Under the pieces are notes generated by a model. It saw nothing but the letters and a program-made list of their open reading frames with translations. It was not told the DNA's origin and searched no databases. From Sphingobacteriaceae bacterium (GTDB taxonomy: Bacteria > Bacteroidota > Bacteroidia > Sphingobacteriales > Sphingobacteriaceae): DNA of 64,000 nt. The translations under genes and the position numbers were made by a program. Shown here in pieces: positions 38,625-46,256 of this stretch (within the stretch, counting starts at the first letter, position 1; each line of letters begins with the position of its first letter). The stretch lies in contig JACMJM010000011.1 in the NCBI GenBank assembly GCA_014380615.1, positions 1-64,000 of the forward strand, written 5' to 3'.

Positions 38625-38637
38625 TACCGGTCCATAC
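38625..38637. repeat. Left copy of the element's shared end motif
   Basis: TACCGGTCCATAC, found inverted at 53820-53832. A short AACTATG motif lies at matching distance on the same side in both copies. Confidence 0.6.
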
Positions 38638-38648
38638 AGATACATTTA

Positions 38649-38768
38649 ACTATGTTGGCCGTCATCGTCGTTTTTGTCTGGTAGATCACAACGCCAAAAA
38701 TAACTATGCTGGCCATGGGTGAAATTTTGCCGGCAATTATCGCCGGTTTTATCTATGCTCGAGCATAG
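38649..38768. promoter_or_regulatory. AACTATG-site array with a 16-bp palindrome
   Basis: TAACTATGTTGGCC at 38649, TAACTATGCTGGCC at 38701 and the perfect palindrome CTATGCTCGAGCATAG at 38753-38768, all sharing AACTATGYT. The palindrome core recurs at 53793-53806 near the other end. These look like binding sites of one element-encoded protein. Confidence 0.55.
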
Positions 38769-38791
38769 TTTTTTATGACGAGTACGGATCT

Positions 38792-38826
38792 AAAAAAAGC
38801 CCGGGACAAATCGCCCGGGCTTTTTT
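38792..38826. terminator. Bidirectional terminator between int and late operon
   Basis: AAAGCCCGGG and CCCGGGCTTT arms flanked by an A-run and a T-run. It sits between the convergent int and GIY-YIG genes and can end both transcripts. Confidence 0.85.
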
Positions 38827-38872
38827 AATGTTTTATATCTTCCGTCTATTCCGTTGCTTGATTTTCAGCAGT

Positions 38873-39307
38873 TTAGAACGGAACTTCACTAAGTGGGATT
38901 GTGTCTTGGTATATCTGATAAGTTCGGTTATCATTAAAATCAAGTTCGTAGCTATCATATTTAAAATCATTATCCCGGGGCTTGTGCTTTTTAATCAGCA
39001 GTTTTTCGAGGCGTTGCGCCTGGCCTGGTGTACAATAGATAATCCTTACGGTGTAAGAATGGGTTTTAAGCTTGTTTTTATAAGTTACCCGGTATTGCGC
39101 TGGTATGGCCCGGCCGTTTTTATATTCCCGCGGGCTCCAATATTGAAAGTGGCGGTAAACGGTTTTATACAAGTCTGTGCCGCTATAACCAACATAGGTT
39201 AATTTACCGTTTTCTTTAATTAAATAAACCCCGGAACGCTTTTGCATTTCGGGGAAATTTGTGCGGCCGTTGGGCTTGTAAGGGGGCTGAAACTTAAAAA
39301 CTTTCAC
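38873..39307 (-). CDS. GIY-YIG endonuclease domain protein
   Basis: A 144-residue protein with a GIY-YIG nuclease core. GVYLIKENGKLTYVGYSG (26-43) supplies the GVY and YVG motifs, the catalytic Arg is in TVYRHFQYW near 52, and the metal-binding Glu in QRLEKLLIKKHKPRDN near 100. Such single-domain nucleases serve as homing endonucleases, in repair, or in host DNA attack. It is the last gene of the late operon and its start overlaps the previous stop. Why a late-expressed nuclease is carried is unknown. Confidence 0.8.
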   Translation of the reverse strand: MKVFKFQPPYKPNGRTNFPEMQKRSGVYLIKENGKLTYVGYSGTDLYKTVYRHFQYWSPREYKNGRAIPAQYRVTYKNKLKTHSYTVRIIYCTPGQAQRLEKLLIKKHKPRDNDFKYDSYELDFNDNRTYQIYQDTIPLSEVPF

Positions 39308-39432
39308 TATTTATAAGTTTTCGAAGCTTTTTTCATGCACTCTTTTAAACTCATTTTCGGGTGCGCTTTTCGAAACCTTTCGAGGTGCGAACTCCATTTT
39401 TTAAGGGCGGTTGGTAATTTCTTCTTTGCCAT
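39307..39432 (-). CDS. Small basic protein, possible DNA-binding virion component
   Basis: A 41-residue protein, about one third Lys/Arg. I chose the internal ATG giving MAKKKLPTALKKW, since the longer frame overlaps the preceding gene. The stretch KKWSSHLERFRKAHPKMSLK followed by ECMKKASKTYK resembles short basic motifs I recall in polinton-like and large DNA viruses; that resemblance is from memory and unverified. Position late in the structural operon fits a genome-condensing or minor virion protein. Translation is coupled to its neighbours. Confidence 0.6.
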   Translation of the reverse strand: MAKKKLPTALKKWSSHLERFRKAHPKMSLKECMKKASKTYK

Positions 39433-39433
39433 A

Positions 39434-39679
39434 TTAAAGGGTTTTAGTTGCTGCTTTAGCCGCTTTACGCGCTTTCCTGTTTTCGCTCCATTTATCAATT
39501 AATTTCATGATAATTTGAATTGCGCCGGAAACGATCAAACCCTTTACGTAGGTATTAGGATTCTCTAAAGCGGCGGGGGCCTGGCTAACGGCGTCTGTTA
39601 CTGTTTGCGCTGCTGAATCGGCTACCGTTCCAACAAATCCGATTGTACCGGCTGCAATTTGGGTTAGGGTTTTTGTCAT
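39434..39679 (-). CDS. Small protein with hydrophobic segment, holin candidate
   Basis: An 81-residue protein with two moderately hydrophobic stretches (about 5-22 and 44-62) and a strongly basic C-terminus (KWSENRKARKAAKAATK). Size, charge and location after the spike genes fit a holin, which would let the lysozyme at 44465 reach the cell wall. The hydrophobicity is weak for a holin, so a structural role is also possible. Its start overlaps the SGNH gene stop by one base. Confidence 0.55.
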   Translation of the reverse strand: MTKTLTQIAAGTIGFVGTVADSAAQTVTDAVSQAPAALENPNTYVKGLIVSGAIQIIMKLIDKWSENRKARKAAKAATKTL

Positions 39680-40923
39680 TATAAAAACATTAAAGGATTT
39701 ACATAATCTGCAATTTTCTGCTGCTGTACTTGATCAGGATGGGTTCCACTCACCGGGGCATAGGTAACATCATCAATCGTATATTGATAAACATCTATAA
39801 ATGGTAAATCTAAATCAGTAGCGACATCTTGTAGCCAATCCCGAATAATACCTACTTGAGCAGTGCGATCTTGAACATTAGGAGCAGACAGTAAAAACAT
39901 TTTAGTTTTATCGTGGCCCTTGGCAATGAAATAATTAAGAACCTCAGTTAATTTGGTTTTCCAATTTGTTTCATTATTTGTTGCTTCATTCCATCCGTAC
40001 ATAAAGGATAAATACGCCCTATGTGGTATCCTTCCTTTAGCATCATATATAAACATTAAACTATCTGGATTGCTTATATCTGTGACTGAGCTTCCACTAA
40101 TGGCATAATTTATATAATCAATAGATTCGGTGACTGCATTCAAAACCGCCCAGGATTTAATTGAACTATACCCCTGAGAGATGCTATCACCAAACCATAC
40201 ATGAACATCGCTTAGTGCAATTGGAACCGAACTGAGGCGGTTATTAATTAAACCTATATGTTGATCACGAGTAAGAACTTTGCTGAAAATGTGCATTTCA
40301 ATAAAGTCCATATTCCCCTGAAGTTTAATTTTTGAGATTGTACCGGCCCCACCTGAGGGTGAATATTGAAACGGGTGATCGTCCAAGGCGTAACCTGCTT
40401 CATTAATAATATCGTTATTGGTAAAAGTCAGAATCGCAAACCTTGACTTATACATATTGGGGTGACCGCGGTAATTACTTGATGAAACTATTACTGTGGC
40501 TGGCAGTCCTTCTTTGTCGATTTGAGTTACACCATTCGTAAAATCATTGCCAAATAGTACGAAGTTCTGTGTCTGCGAATAGTTGTTTTGCTTGGCGATT
40601 AAGTATACAGAGTATGGGTGAGGATATGATAGACTTAATTTTTGTAAATTTCTTCCATTAAAAGAAAGAGTCGTCAAGCCATTAAAGGAAGCAGCATTAA
40701 TGATCGGAGATGAACCTAAATTACCGGTTAAATCATTATTATTTGACGAAAAATCATTTAACAAGACAGCTTCACCTGTGTCGGGAGTATATCCTTCTAC
40801 TGCGTTAACAACATAAGAAGCGATTAGGTCACCAATAGCCGCAGGGGTATAATTTAGATCATCATCCGAATCATAATACACAATTGCGTTATTTTTCAAT
40901 ATGCCGTGACTCGCTAAAATCAT
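39679..40923 (-). CDS. Receptor-binding/spike protein with SGNH hydrolase domain
   Basis: A 414-residue two-domain protein. Residues about 40-225 resemble a LamG-like jelly roll (NDLTGNLGSSPIINAAS, YSVYLIAKQNN). Residues about 235-414 form an SGNH/GDSL esterase with the block I motif VWFGDSISQGYS near 240-251, an Asn in AISGSSV/GWNEATN and the block V Asp/His in SGTHPDQVQQ near 395. Such domains remove O-acetyl or other ester groups from surface polysaccharides. In a virus this is a typical host-receptor depolymerase on a spike. It overlaps the upstream gene by 4 bp (ATGA). Confidence 0.8.
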   Translation of the reverse strand: MILASHGILKNNAIVYYDSDDDLNYTPAAIGDLIASYVVNAVEGYTPDTGEAVLLNDFSSNNNDLTGNLGSSPIINAASFNGLTTLSFNGRNLQKLSLSYPHPYSVYLIAKQNNYSQTQNFVLFGNDFTNGVTQIDKEGLPATVIVSSSNYRGHPNMYKSRFAILTFTNNDIINEAGYALDDHPFQYSPSGGAGTISKIKLQGNMDFIEMHIFSKVLTRDQHIGLINNRLSSVPIALSDVHVWFGDSISQGYSSIKSWAVLNAVTESIDYINYAISGSSVTDISNPDSLMFIYDAKGRIPHRAYLSFMYGWNEATNNETNWKTKLTEVLNYFIAKGHDKTKMFLLSAPNVQDRTAQVGIIRDWLQDVATDLDLPFIDVYQYTIDDVTYAPVSGTHPDQVQQQKIADYVNPLMFL

Positions 40924-41261
40924 GCTGTAACATCTCCCGCAAGTAACCAGGTATTCAACCCCGTTTTGATTAATGAAGCTGTAGAGTATTGACCGGTTAA
41001 AACTAAGTTTCCGTCTTTCGAAAGGATAGTTACACCGGTACCGGGTACCAGGGTAGTTAATCCGGCACCAATTGACACAACTAAAAGTTGTGTCGCTTCG
41101 TCCGGGCCGTATGGAAAAGGTACATCGCTATGAGGGGGGATTGTTAAGGTATTTGCCGTTGCTTTATTCATTTGAACCAATGAAGCGGCATTTGCTAATA
41201 CCAAAGTATGAGAATCCGTGTACGTGAATACTTGTAGGCCAATTTTTGCGAATCTGCTCAT
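40920..41261 (-). CDS. Small spike-associated protein, beta-rich
   Basis: A 113-residue protein made mostly of predicted beta strands (TYTDSHTLVLANAASLVQM, TILSKDGNLVLTGQYS). The closing part resembles the trimeric fibre-tip modules common in Bacteroidota phage fibres, with the order Thr-rich strand, GxGVTI, then TGQYSTASLIKTGLNTWLL. Together with its neighbours it probably forms the receptor-binding apparatus. No enzyme motif. It lies between the DUF5977 and SGNH genes, with a 1-bp gap and a 4-bp overlap. Confidence 0.65.
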   Translation of the reverse strand: MSRFAKIGLQVFTYTDSHTLVLANAASLVQMNKATANTLTIPPHSDVPFPYGPDEATQLLVVSIGAGLTTLVPGTGVTILSKDGNLVLTGQYSTASLIKTGLNTWLLAGDVTA

Positions 41262-41262
41262 A

Positions 41263-42666
41263 TTATACTGCTGTAAAATCTATATGTAAATTGTCTTTAG
41301 TTAGGCCCGTAAACACGTAAGAACTTCCGGTTGTTATGATGTATCCAAAAGCCGCTATATCAAAAGCTGCCGGGTTTCCAACGTATACAGAGAAAAATCC
41401 GCCATCGTCAACAACGTCATTTAAATCAAAAGGCCCGACGTTACCGGATGTTACAACCAAACCGGAATAAAGAAGGTTACTGTTTGTTTCGTCAGTTACA
41501 CTCACATCTACAGCAGCCCCCGAAGCATTGTTCATTGTAAGCTGATAGGTGGTGGTATTAACCGTACAAACACCATTTGCGTTAGCATACGCCTGGCCAT
41601 CGCTGTTAAAGTCCGGGTCGCTATCAGCAAGGGCATACGCATCATCAAGGCTAACAGTTGATGTATATTCTTTTTCGAACGCTACTACCGAGCCGCTAGA
41701 ACCTACGGCGCAATTATTACGGGTAAAGTTGCCCGACCGGGTTGCGGTGTATGAAGCGGGCGGGTTAACCGTACAAATACCATTTGCGTTAGCATACGCC
41801 TGGCCGTCGGTATTAAAGTCGGGGTCGTTGGCGGCCTGATTGTCGGCGTCGTTCTGGCTAACAGTTGATGTATATTCTTTTTCGAATGCTACTACCGAGC
41901 CACTAGAACCTACGCCACAATTATTACGGGTAAAGTTACCCGACCGGGTTGCGGTAAACGTGTCGGGCTCTGGTATTACTACCAGGGGTTTGTAAAATAT
42001 ATCGATGTAATACGGCTGTTCTTCGTGGGTGTCGGGGGCTAATGCCTCGGTAACAGGTAAATTGAAACCATCTTTTGAAATCAGCTTTACGTCGCCGTTA
42101 GTATCGATCACTAAAAACATCTCAATATTTTTTACAATGAGATATTTTTTTAACCGAGCGGCCGGGCGGGTATTGTCTGGAAGGGTGCCGAGTGTTATTT
42201 CGGTGCCAACAAAGGCACTATTGAGCGCAAATTGCCCAACTAGGTAAACAATGGCGCGGGCCGGAAAATCGCCTAAATCGGCTTTATATCGAATGGGGAA
42301 AACCTCATCGTAAATACTTGCGGATTTTGCCGGCAAATCTATCCAGGCACCAAAATTTCCCGAAATAATGGTAATAGTGGTAATGTCTTCGCCCGTGTCG
42401 GGGTCGGTGCCGCCGCCGCCGGTTGTTGGCGTGGTTTTAAGTGTCCAGGTTATTAAATCGTTACCCAAACCGTAGGTAAACCCGTTGGCGGTAACAAAAC
42501 AGGTCATGCCCGGTTCCCGAAGGTGTGCCGGTATCGCTTCCATTGCTGTAACAGATGATTTGCTGTGGTGCCCGCCCTTAATCTCGTTTTGAAACGCTAC
42601 CGGGTAAGAATCTTCGCTATCTGCCGCGCGAATAGTTGCGCCTATGAGTGTACCTGTATTTTTCAT
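41263..42666 (-). CDS. Spike protein with two DUF5977 repeats
   Basis: A 467-residue protein. The N-terminus (GHHSKSSVTAMEAIPAHLR, REPGMTCFVTANGFTYGLG) matches the attachment region of Bacteroidota phage fibre proteins. Residues about 240-312 and 313-375 are two near-identical DUF5977 repeats, each running from ATRSGNFTRNNC through FEKEYTSTVS to AYANANGICTV. The C-terminus is another beta domain. A TGGGGTDPDTGEDI linker lies near 78-92. The near identity of the repeat DNA suggests recent duplication. It overlaps the neighbouring gene start by 4 bp. Confidence 0.8.
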   Translation of the reverse strand: MKNTGTLIGATIRAADSEDSYPVAFQNEIKGGHHSKSSVTAMEAIPAHLREPGMTCFVTANGFTYGLGNDLITWTLKTTPTTGGGGTDPDTGEDITTITIISGNFGAWIDLPAKSASIYDEVFPIRYKADLGDFPARAIVYLVGQFALNSAFVGTEITLGTLPDNTRPAARLKKYLIVKNIEMFLVIDTNGDVKLISKDGFNLPVTEALAPDTHEEQPYYIDIFYKPLVVIPEPDTFTATRSGNFTRNNCGVGSSGSVVAFEKEYTSTVSQNDADNQAANDPDFNTDGQAYANANGICTVNPPASYTATRSGNFTRNNCAVGSSGSVVAFEKEYTSTVSLDDAYALADSDPDFNSDGQAYANANGVCTVNTTTYQLTMNNASGAAVDVSVTDETNSNLLYSGLVVTSGNVGPFDLNDVVDDGGFFSVYVGNPAAFDIAAFGYIITTGSSYVFTGLTKDNLHIDFTAV

Positions 42667-43451
42667 TGTATTTGTACGCTATCTAAGGGAGAATTATAAA
42701 TATTATCGGAAACCCAAACATCCATTTTAACCGTAGCGGCCTGCTGGTTAACAAAATCGCTGTCGGTGCGAACTTTTGTAAAAGCTGTATTCGCCAACCC
42801 ATTGGTTAAAAATTGTGGTGTGCCAAATGCCGTTGGTATGGCGAAAATTAAACGTGTACTGCCGCCCCCAAAATTGGTAAAGCTTTTTAGGCGGTTGCTT
42901 CTTAATTCGGAAGATGCAAGGGCCAAAATATCAGCGTCTGAAATAGGCTGCGAAGTGCCGTTTTTTTCGGTTGTACCCCAAAACATTCTAAGCAAATAAG
43001 TAACTATTACGTTTTCCGAATCGCTTAACCCGCCGCCATCGGTAACCGACATTGCGCGGGAAAATGTGCCTGTTATGGCCGAAAATGTGCCGTTTTTAGT
43101 TCCGTTTTGGCTCAAACCGCTTACGGTGATAGCCTGGCCATCAACCAAAATAGAAACGATGGGATTGGTTTTTTTGGTTACCGCCCAGGTTAACGTATAA
43201 TTCGGGTTTTCGCCTATTTCGCGAGTGGGGCGGTCGATGCTTATAGTTGCTATTGGTGCTACTGCAGGGTATAGAACGTTTTCTAAAACTGTTTTAAGAT
43301 CGTCGCCGCCGGGCGTTACGCCCTCAATTCCGGGGGTTGCGCGGGAAATAGGGCGGTTACCATTAAAGTCGAAATCGGCGGAACTTACGCCGCCGCCGGT
43401 TCCGTTTTCGGATGGCTGGTAAATCTTTGATCTGACTAAGCTTTTTGCCAT
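42663..43451 (-). CDS. Fibre/spike protein
   Basis: A 262-residue protein whose ending (FLTNGLANTAFTKVRTDSD, VKMDVWVSDNIYNSPLDSV) resembles the C-terminal domain of structural fibre proteins in Bacteroidota phages and integrated elements. The middle (about 90-155) is Ig-like beta sandwich sequence. A Gly-rich turn and the ATPGIEGVTPGGDDLK segment near the N-terminus may form a shaft junction. It is separated by 1 bp from the upstream gene. Receptor binding is inferred from location. Confidence 0.7.
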   Translation of the reverse strand: MAKSLVRSKIYQPSENGTGGGVSSADFDFNGNRPISRATPGIEGVTPGGDDLKTVLENVLYPAVAPIATISIDRPTREIGENPNYTLTWAVTKKTNPIVSILVDGQAITVSGLSQNGTKNGTFSAITGTFSRAMSVTDGGGLSDSENVIVTYLLRMFWGTTEKNGTSQPISDADILALASSELRSNRLKSFTNFGGGSTRLIFAIPTAFGTPQFLTNGLANTAFTKVRTDSDFVNQQAATVKMDVWVSDNIYNSPLDSVQIQ

Positions 43452-43452
43452 G

Positions 43453-43869
43453 TTATGAAAAATATTGTACCTGTATGGTGTGTGCTTTATCGTCGGCTGA
43501 TATAATCCGGGTGTTTTGGATATTTAGGCTTCCTTGAATTTCGATTACTCCACCGTCTTTAAGCGGCAAACCTTCGTTAATTGTTGGATAGGTTCCGTCT
43601 TGCCATAAGCGCGCTAATACGGCACCTTCGGCAGCACCTTCGGCGGCTTCAATACTTAGTATTACCGAATTTGCAGTTGGTAATAAGTGCAACGGCATTA
43701 CCATAGATTCGCCGGGCTCCAAATCTGGCGTAGTGCTGGTATTTAATTGAAATGTACCGTTGGCTATTGCACGCTCTCGCGAATTCGCTAAAAATGAAGC
43801 TGAAAAGGGAACGGGTTCAAGTATTACGGGTACCGCGCTTAATACCGGGGGTTTGCCTAATTGTGCCAT
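43453..43869 (-). CDS. Hypothetical virion protein, beta-rich
   Basis: A 138-residue protein with alternating hydrophobic pattern (GESMVMPLHLLPTANSVILSIEA) and no known motif. It starts one base into the stop of the glucosaminidase gene and directly precedes the fibre genes, so it may be a penton-base or spike-base protein. That role is inference from gene order. Confidence 0.6.
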   Translation of the reverse strand: MAQLGKPPVLSAVPVILEPVPFSASFLANSRERAIANGTFQLNTSTTPDLEPGESMVMPLHLLPTANSVILSIEAAEGAAEGAVLARLWQDGTYPTINEGLPLKDGGVIEIQGSLNIQNTRIISADDKAHTIQVQYFS

Positions 43870-44453
43870 TATGCGAAAATGTTATGTAAGGTTTTTGTAA
43901 TTCCGTCTTGTTCGTGAAAAGCCAGGCTATTATTATTGATCTGCCGTTCGTAAGCAAATAAATCCTGATCGTATTTTTCTAAACCCCGGCTGCGGATGAT
44001 CCCCGCAATTTTACCGGCGTATTCGTGTTTATCCGGCCCAACGTTGTAACCGGCTTTTTGCATAGCCTGTAGTTGTGTTAGCGGTGTTTTTTGAAGTGCT
44101 ACCCCTTTTATTTTGTATTTACCCTGCTGTAGGTTTGAAATATGCGCCTTTATCCCGGCTTCTAAGGTTGGGTAAACACGCCAATAGGGAGCATTCGGGT
44201 TTTTGGTTTTCTTTACACCGTCGCCGTCCCAATTTGAATTAGCCATGTGCCCGAATGGGTTGTTATAAACAGCGGCTTTATAATCGTTACCGTAAAGGCT
44301 TTCTTTTAAAGCCACGCCAATTACTACGCTGGGCAAAATTCCGGTGTTAACACAATTTTTAACAGCCATAGGCGCAATTTTAGCGGCAAACTGAGCGGCG
44401 GTATAATTTCCCGGTGATTGCGGGCCTGTGTATATAAATCGCTTTCCAGCCAT
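43869..44453 (-). CDS. Glucosaminidase domain protein (GH73, FlgJ-like)
   Basis: A 194-residue peptidoglycan hydrolase. The catalytic Glu is in GVALKESLYGND (Glu 51), followed by YNNPFGHM (63-70) and a Trp/Tyr-rich stretch with WRVYPTLEAGIKAHISNL typical of GH73. It cleaves N-acetylglucosaminyl bonds in glycan strands. It is next to the lysozyme gene, so the virus has two muralytic enzymes; one may be a virion-borne entry enzyme and the other the lysis endolysin. No signal peptide. Confidence 0.85.
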   Translation of the reverse strand: MAGKRFIYTGPQSPGNYTAAQFAAKIAPMAVKNCVNTGILPSVVIGVALKESLYGNDYKAAVYNNPFGHMANSNWDGDGVKKTKNPNAPYWRVYPTLEAGIKAHISNLQQGKYKIKGVALQKTPLTQLQAMQKAGYNVGPDKHEYAGKIAGIIRSRGLEKYDQDLFAYERQINNNSLAFHEQDGITKTLHNIFA

Positions 44454-44464
44454 GTTATTTTGAT

Positions 44465-45013
44465 TTATGGATGAGATACCAGGTTATCAATATCACCCCC
44501 GCAATGAGGGCAAACAGGTACTTTTTTTTTTACCTCGGCGGCGGCTTCGGTTACTCCACTTAATAAGAAGATCGCGGCCTCTTTTAGCCGCCGGGAAACT
44601 AATCCCTGGTGAACTTGCAGCACGCCGTCTTTTCGCCACTTATTGTAAAGCTTCATTCGGTCGGTAGTTTTTACACTATCGCCGGTAGCATTCCAAGTTT
44701 CCAAGACTTTAGCCAGGGCACCCGTTCCGGCGTTGTATGCAAATGATACAAGCGCGTCGAACTGGTTTTGCGTTAAAGCCCGTTTTGTTCTATTTACCGC
44801 GGCTTCGTAGGTAAGCAAGTCTTTATTAAAAATTGCGTCTGCCTGAGCTTTGGTAAGTGTGGTAGTTAGCAGGTATTTTTCGCCTGGTAAAATCTGATGA
44901 CCGTAACCTATAGAATACTGTTGTACACCGTTTATCATGCCGTCGGCATATTTTTTAGGTGAAAAACCCTCTTCTTTTTTAAGGTTGGTTTTTAATGTTT
45001 CAGATGATTTCAT
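44465..45013 (-). CDS. T4-type lysozyme (GH24)
   Basis: A 182-residue muramidase. The family active-site layout appears as LKKEEGF (Glu 14 or 15), YADG (Asp 24) and QYSIGYGH, where Ser replaces the common Thr. The downstream motif NQFDALVSFAYNAGTGAL is also typical. The last 20 residues (KKVPVCPHCGGDIDNLV) add a CxxC that may bind zinc, unusual for a simple endolysin. No signal peptide, so release probably needs a holin. It lies at the centre of the late operon. Confidence 0.9.
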   Translation of the reverse strand: MKSSETLKTNLKKEEGFSPKKYADGMINGVQQYSIGYGHQILPGEKYLLTTTLTKAQADAIFNKDLLTYEAAVNRTKRALTQNQFDALVSFAYNAGTGALAKVLETWNATGDSVKTTDRMKLYNKWRKDGVLQVHQGLVSRRLKEAAIFLLSGVTEAAAEVKKKVPVCPHCGGDIDNLVSHP

Positions 45014-45058
45014 TTTCAGATCTCTAATAGTTAATTGTGGCGTTACTGCAGCTAATTT

Positions 45059-45223
45059 TTACAGCTTCGAAAGAATATACTTTTGAAGCAACGCAATGAT
45101 GATTGCGACTATGACGGCCGCTGCCGCTAAGTCCTGAATCGTTTCCCGGCTTAGGCCGATTTCGACGTTTACCTTTGGTAACTCACCGTCGTTAAAAAAT
45201 TTGGTTAATACGTTGTTTGGCAT
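45059..45223 (-). CDS. Small single-helix membrane protein (54 aa)
   Basis: A 54-residue protein starting MPNNVLTKFF with one C-terminal membrane helix (about 32-48: LAAAAVIVAIIIALLQ) and a basic tail. It has the same build as the 50-aa protein at 48969: a C-terminal hydrophobic helix ending LLQKY. A member of the late-operon set of small membrane proteins, likely a virion membrane component. Confidence 0.65.
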   Translation of the reverse strand: MPNNVLTKFFNDGELPKVNVEIGLSRETIQDLAAAAVIVAIIIALLQKYILSKL

Positions 45224-45224
45224 G

Positions 45225-45722
45225 TTATTTGGCTGTAAATCCTAAATCTTGTAAGCGATATAAAAGCGCGGGTATTTTTTCGGTGTTATCTAAGTAGTAG
45301 AAGCCTAAAACCTCATTACTGTTAAAAATCGGGCTCTTTAGGATATTGGCCCCGCGAACTTTTTGCCAATAGTTTACAACTGAACGTAAATTGGCATCGC
45401 TCATGCTTTTTAAAACATCGACGTTATGAAGCATTTTAGGCGTTGATTCCTTTTTTGCTGCATCTTTAAGGCTTTTGATCTCTGAAATTATCGCATCTAT
45501 CCAACCGGCGTATTTTTTTACTTCGAATTCGGAAAACGTTACCATGTCTTTTGAATAACCGATCTCAATTTTTTGAGCTACGTTTTGACCAACAATAGGC
45601 AAGGCCGCCGGAAGGTTAAGTGCTTTTGCTCGCACTTTTTTCCAAAAGAAAAAGATAACCAACCCTAAGCCCGCAATTAGGCCTAGGATTGCTATTTTGT
45701 TGCTTGTGCTTGCTGTAGACAT
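45225..45722 (-). CDS. Membrane-anchored virion protein candidate
   Basis: A 165-residue protein. I use the ATG at 45722 (MSTASTSNK), since the longer frame overlaps the 31-aa gene upstream. One membrane helix at about 10-27 (ILGLIAGLGLVIFFFW) is followed by a basic stretch and a soluble helical domain with YSKDMVTFSEFEVKKYAGWI and VVNYWQKVRG. No family recognised. Position among other N-anchored proteins suggests a transmembrane minor capsid or spike-stabilising protein. Confidence 0.65.
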   Translation of the reverse strand: MSTASTSNKIAILGLIAGLGLVIFFFWKKVRAKALNLPAALPIVGQNVAQKIEIGYSKDMVTFSEFEVKKYAGWIDAIISEIKSLKDAAKKESTPKMLHNVDVLKSMSDANLRSVVNYWQKVRGANILKSPIFNSNEVLGFYYLDNTEKIPALLYRLQDLGFTAK

Positions 45723-45726
45723 ACTC

Positions 45727-45822
45727 TTAAGCTTTTTTAACCAGTTTGTATTTTTTCCAAAGGAAATACCCGGCAACTCCCAGAGCTACGGCAATTAGCA
45801 TGTACTTTTGATTGTTTGTCAT
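45727..45822 (-). CDS. Tiny membrane protein (31 aa)
   Basis: A 31-residue ORF, MTNNQKYMLIAV then LGVAGYFLWKKYKLVKKA, with one helix and a basic C-terminus. It fits the gap between its neighbours, 4 bp upstream of the next start and 11 bp after the previous stop. Viruses with internal membranes encode several proteins of this size. Confidence 0.55.
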   Translation of the reverse strand: MTNNQKYMLIAVALGVAGYFLWKKYKLVKKA

Positions 45823-45833
45823 GATCGTTTTTA

Positions 45834-46256
45834 TTAGTTAAGTCTTAAAGATTTTAGGCGGTTAACCGCTTTGTTTTTATAATTCGTTACGAAATCGTAA
45901 TAGTATTCGTCGCTAATCCATTGGGTTAAACTTCCCTTACCTTTGTTGCCGTATTTGTCGTTAAAAGCATTGTAAACCGCAATTACCATATCATCGGTAG
46001 AAAGATCGATCAACTGTTTCCATGCTTCATCCTTGTAGCCCGACATAGTAAAGAAGCCCGACATTACTTCGTAAAGCTTATCGGCTAAAATGTTTGGATT
46101 AAAGCCTTTGGGTAAACCTTCTTTGCCATGGATGTACGGCGCATCCGGTATTAATATTTTACCCGCTTTTTTGCCTTTTAAGTATACAAATGCCAGAATT
46201 GCGATAAACAAGGCCGCTGAAATAATAAGCGCTTTATACTGCTGTATCTGCTTCAT
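45834..46256 (-). CDS. N-terminally anchored membrane protein
   Basis: A 140-residue protein with one membrane helix at about 10-26 (ALIISAALFIAILAFVYL) and a soluble domain with GFNPNILADKLYEVMSGFF and LTQWISDEYYYDF. Unknown family. The soluble domain resembles that of the 165-aa neighbour in size and aromatic pattern, so they may be diverged paralogues. It starts one base into the stop of the GKG-rich protein gene. Confidence 0.65.
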   Translation of the reverse strand: MKQIQQYKALIISAALFIAILAFVYLKGKKAGKILIPDAPYIHGKEGLPKGFNPNILADKLYEVMSGFFTMSGYKDEAWKQLIDLSTDDMVIAVYNAFNDKYGNKGKGSLTQWISDEYYYDFVTNYKNKAVNRLKSLRLN

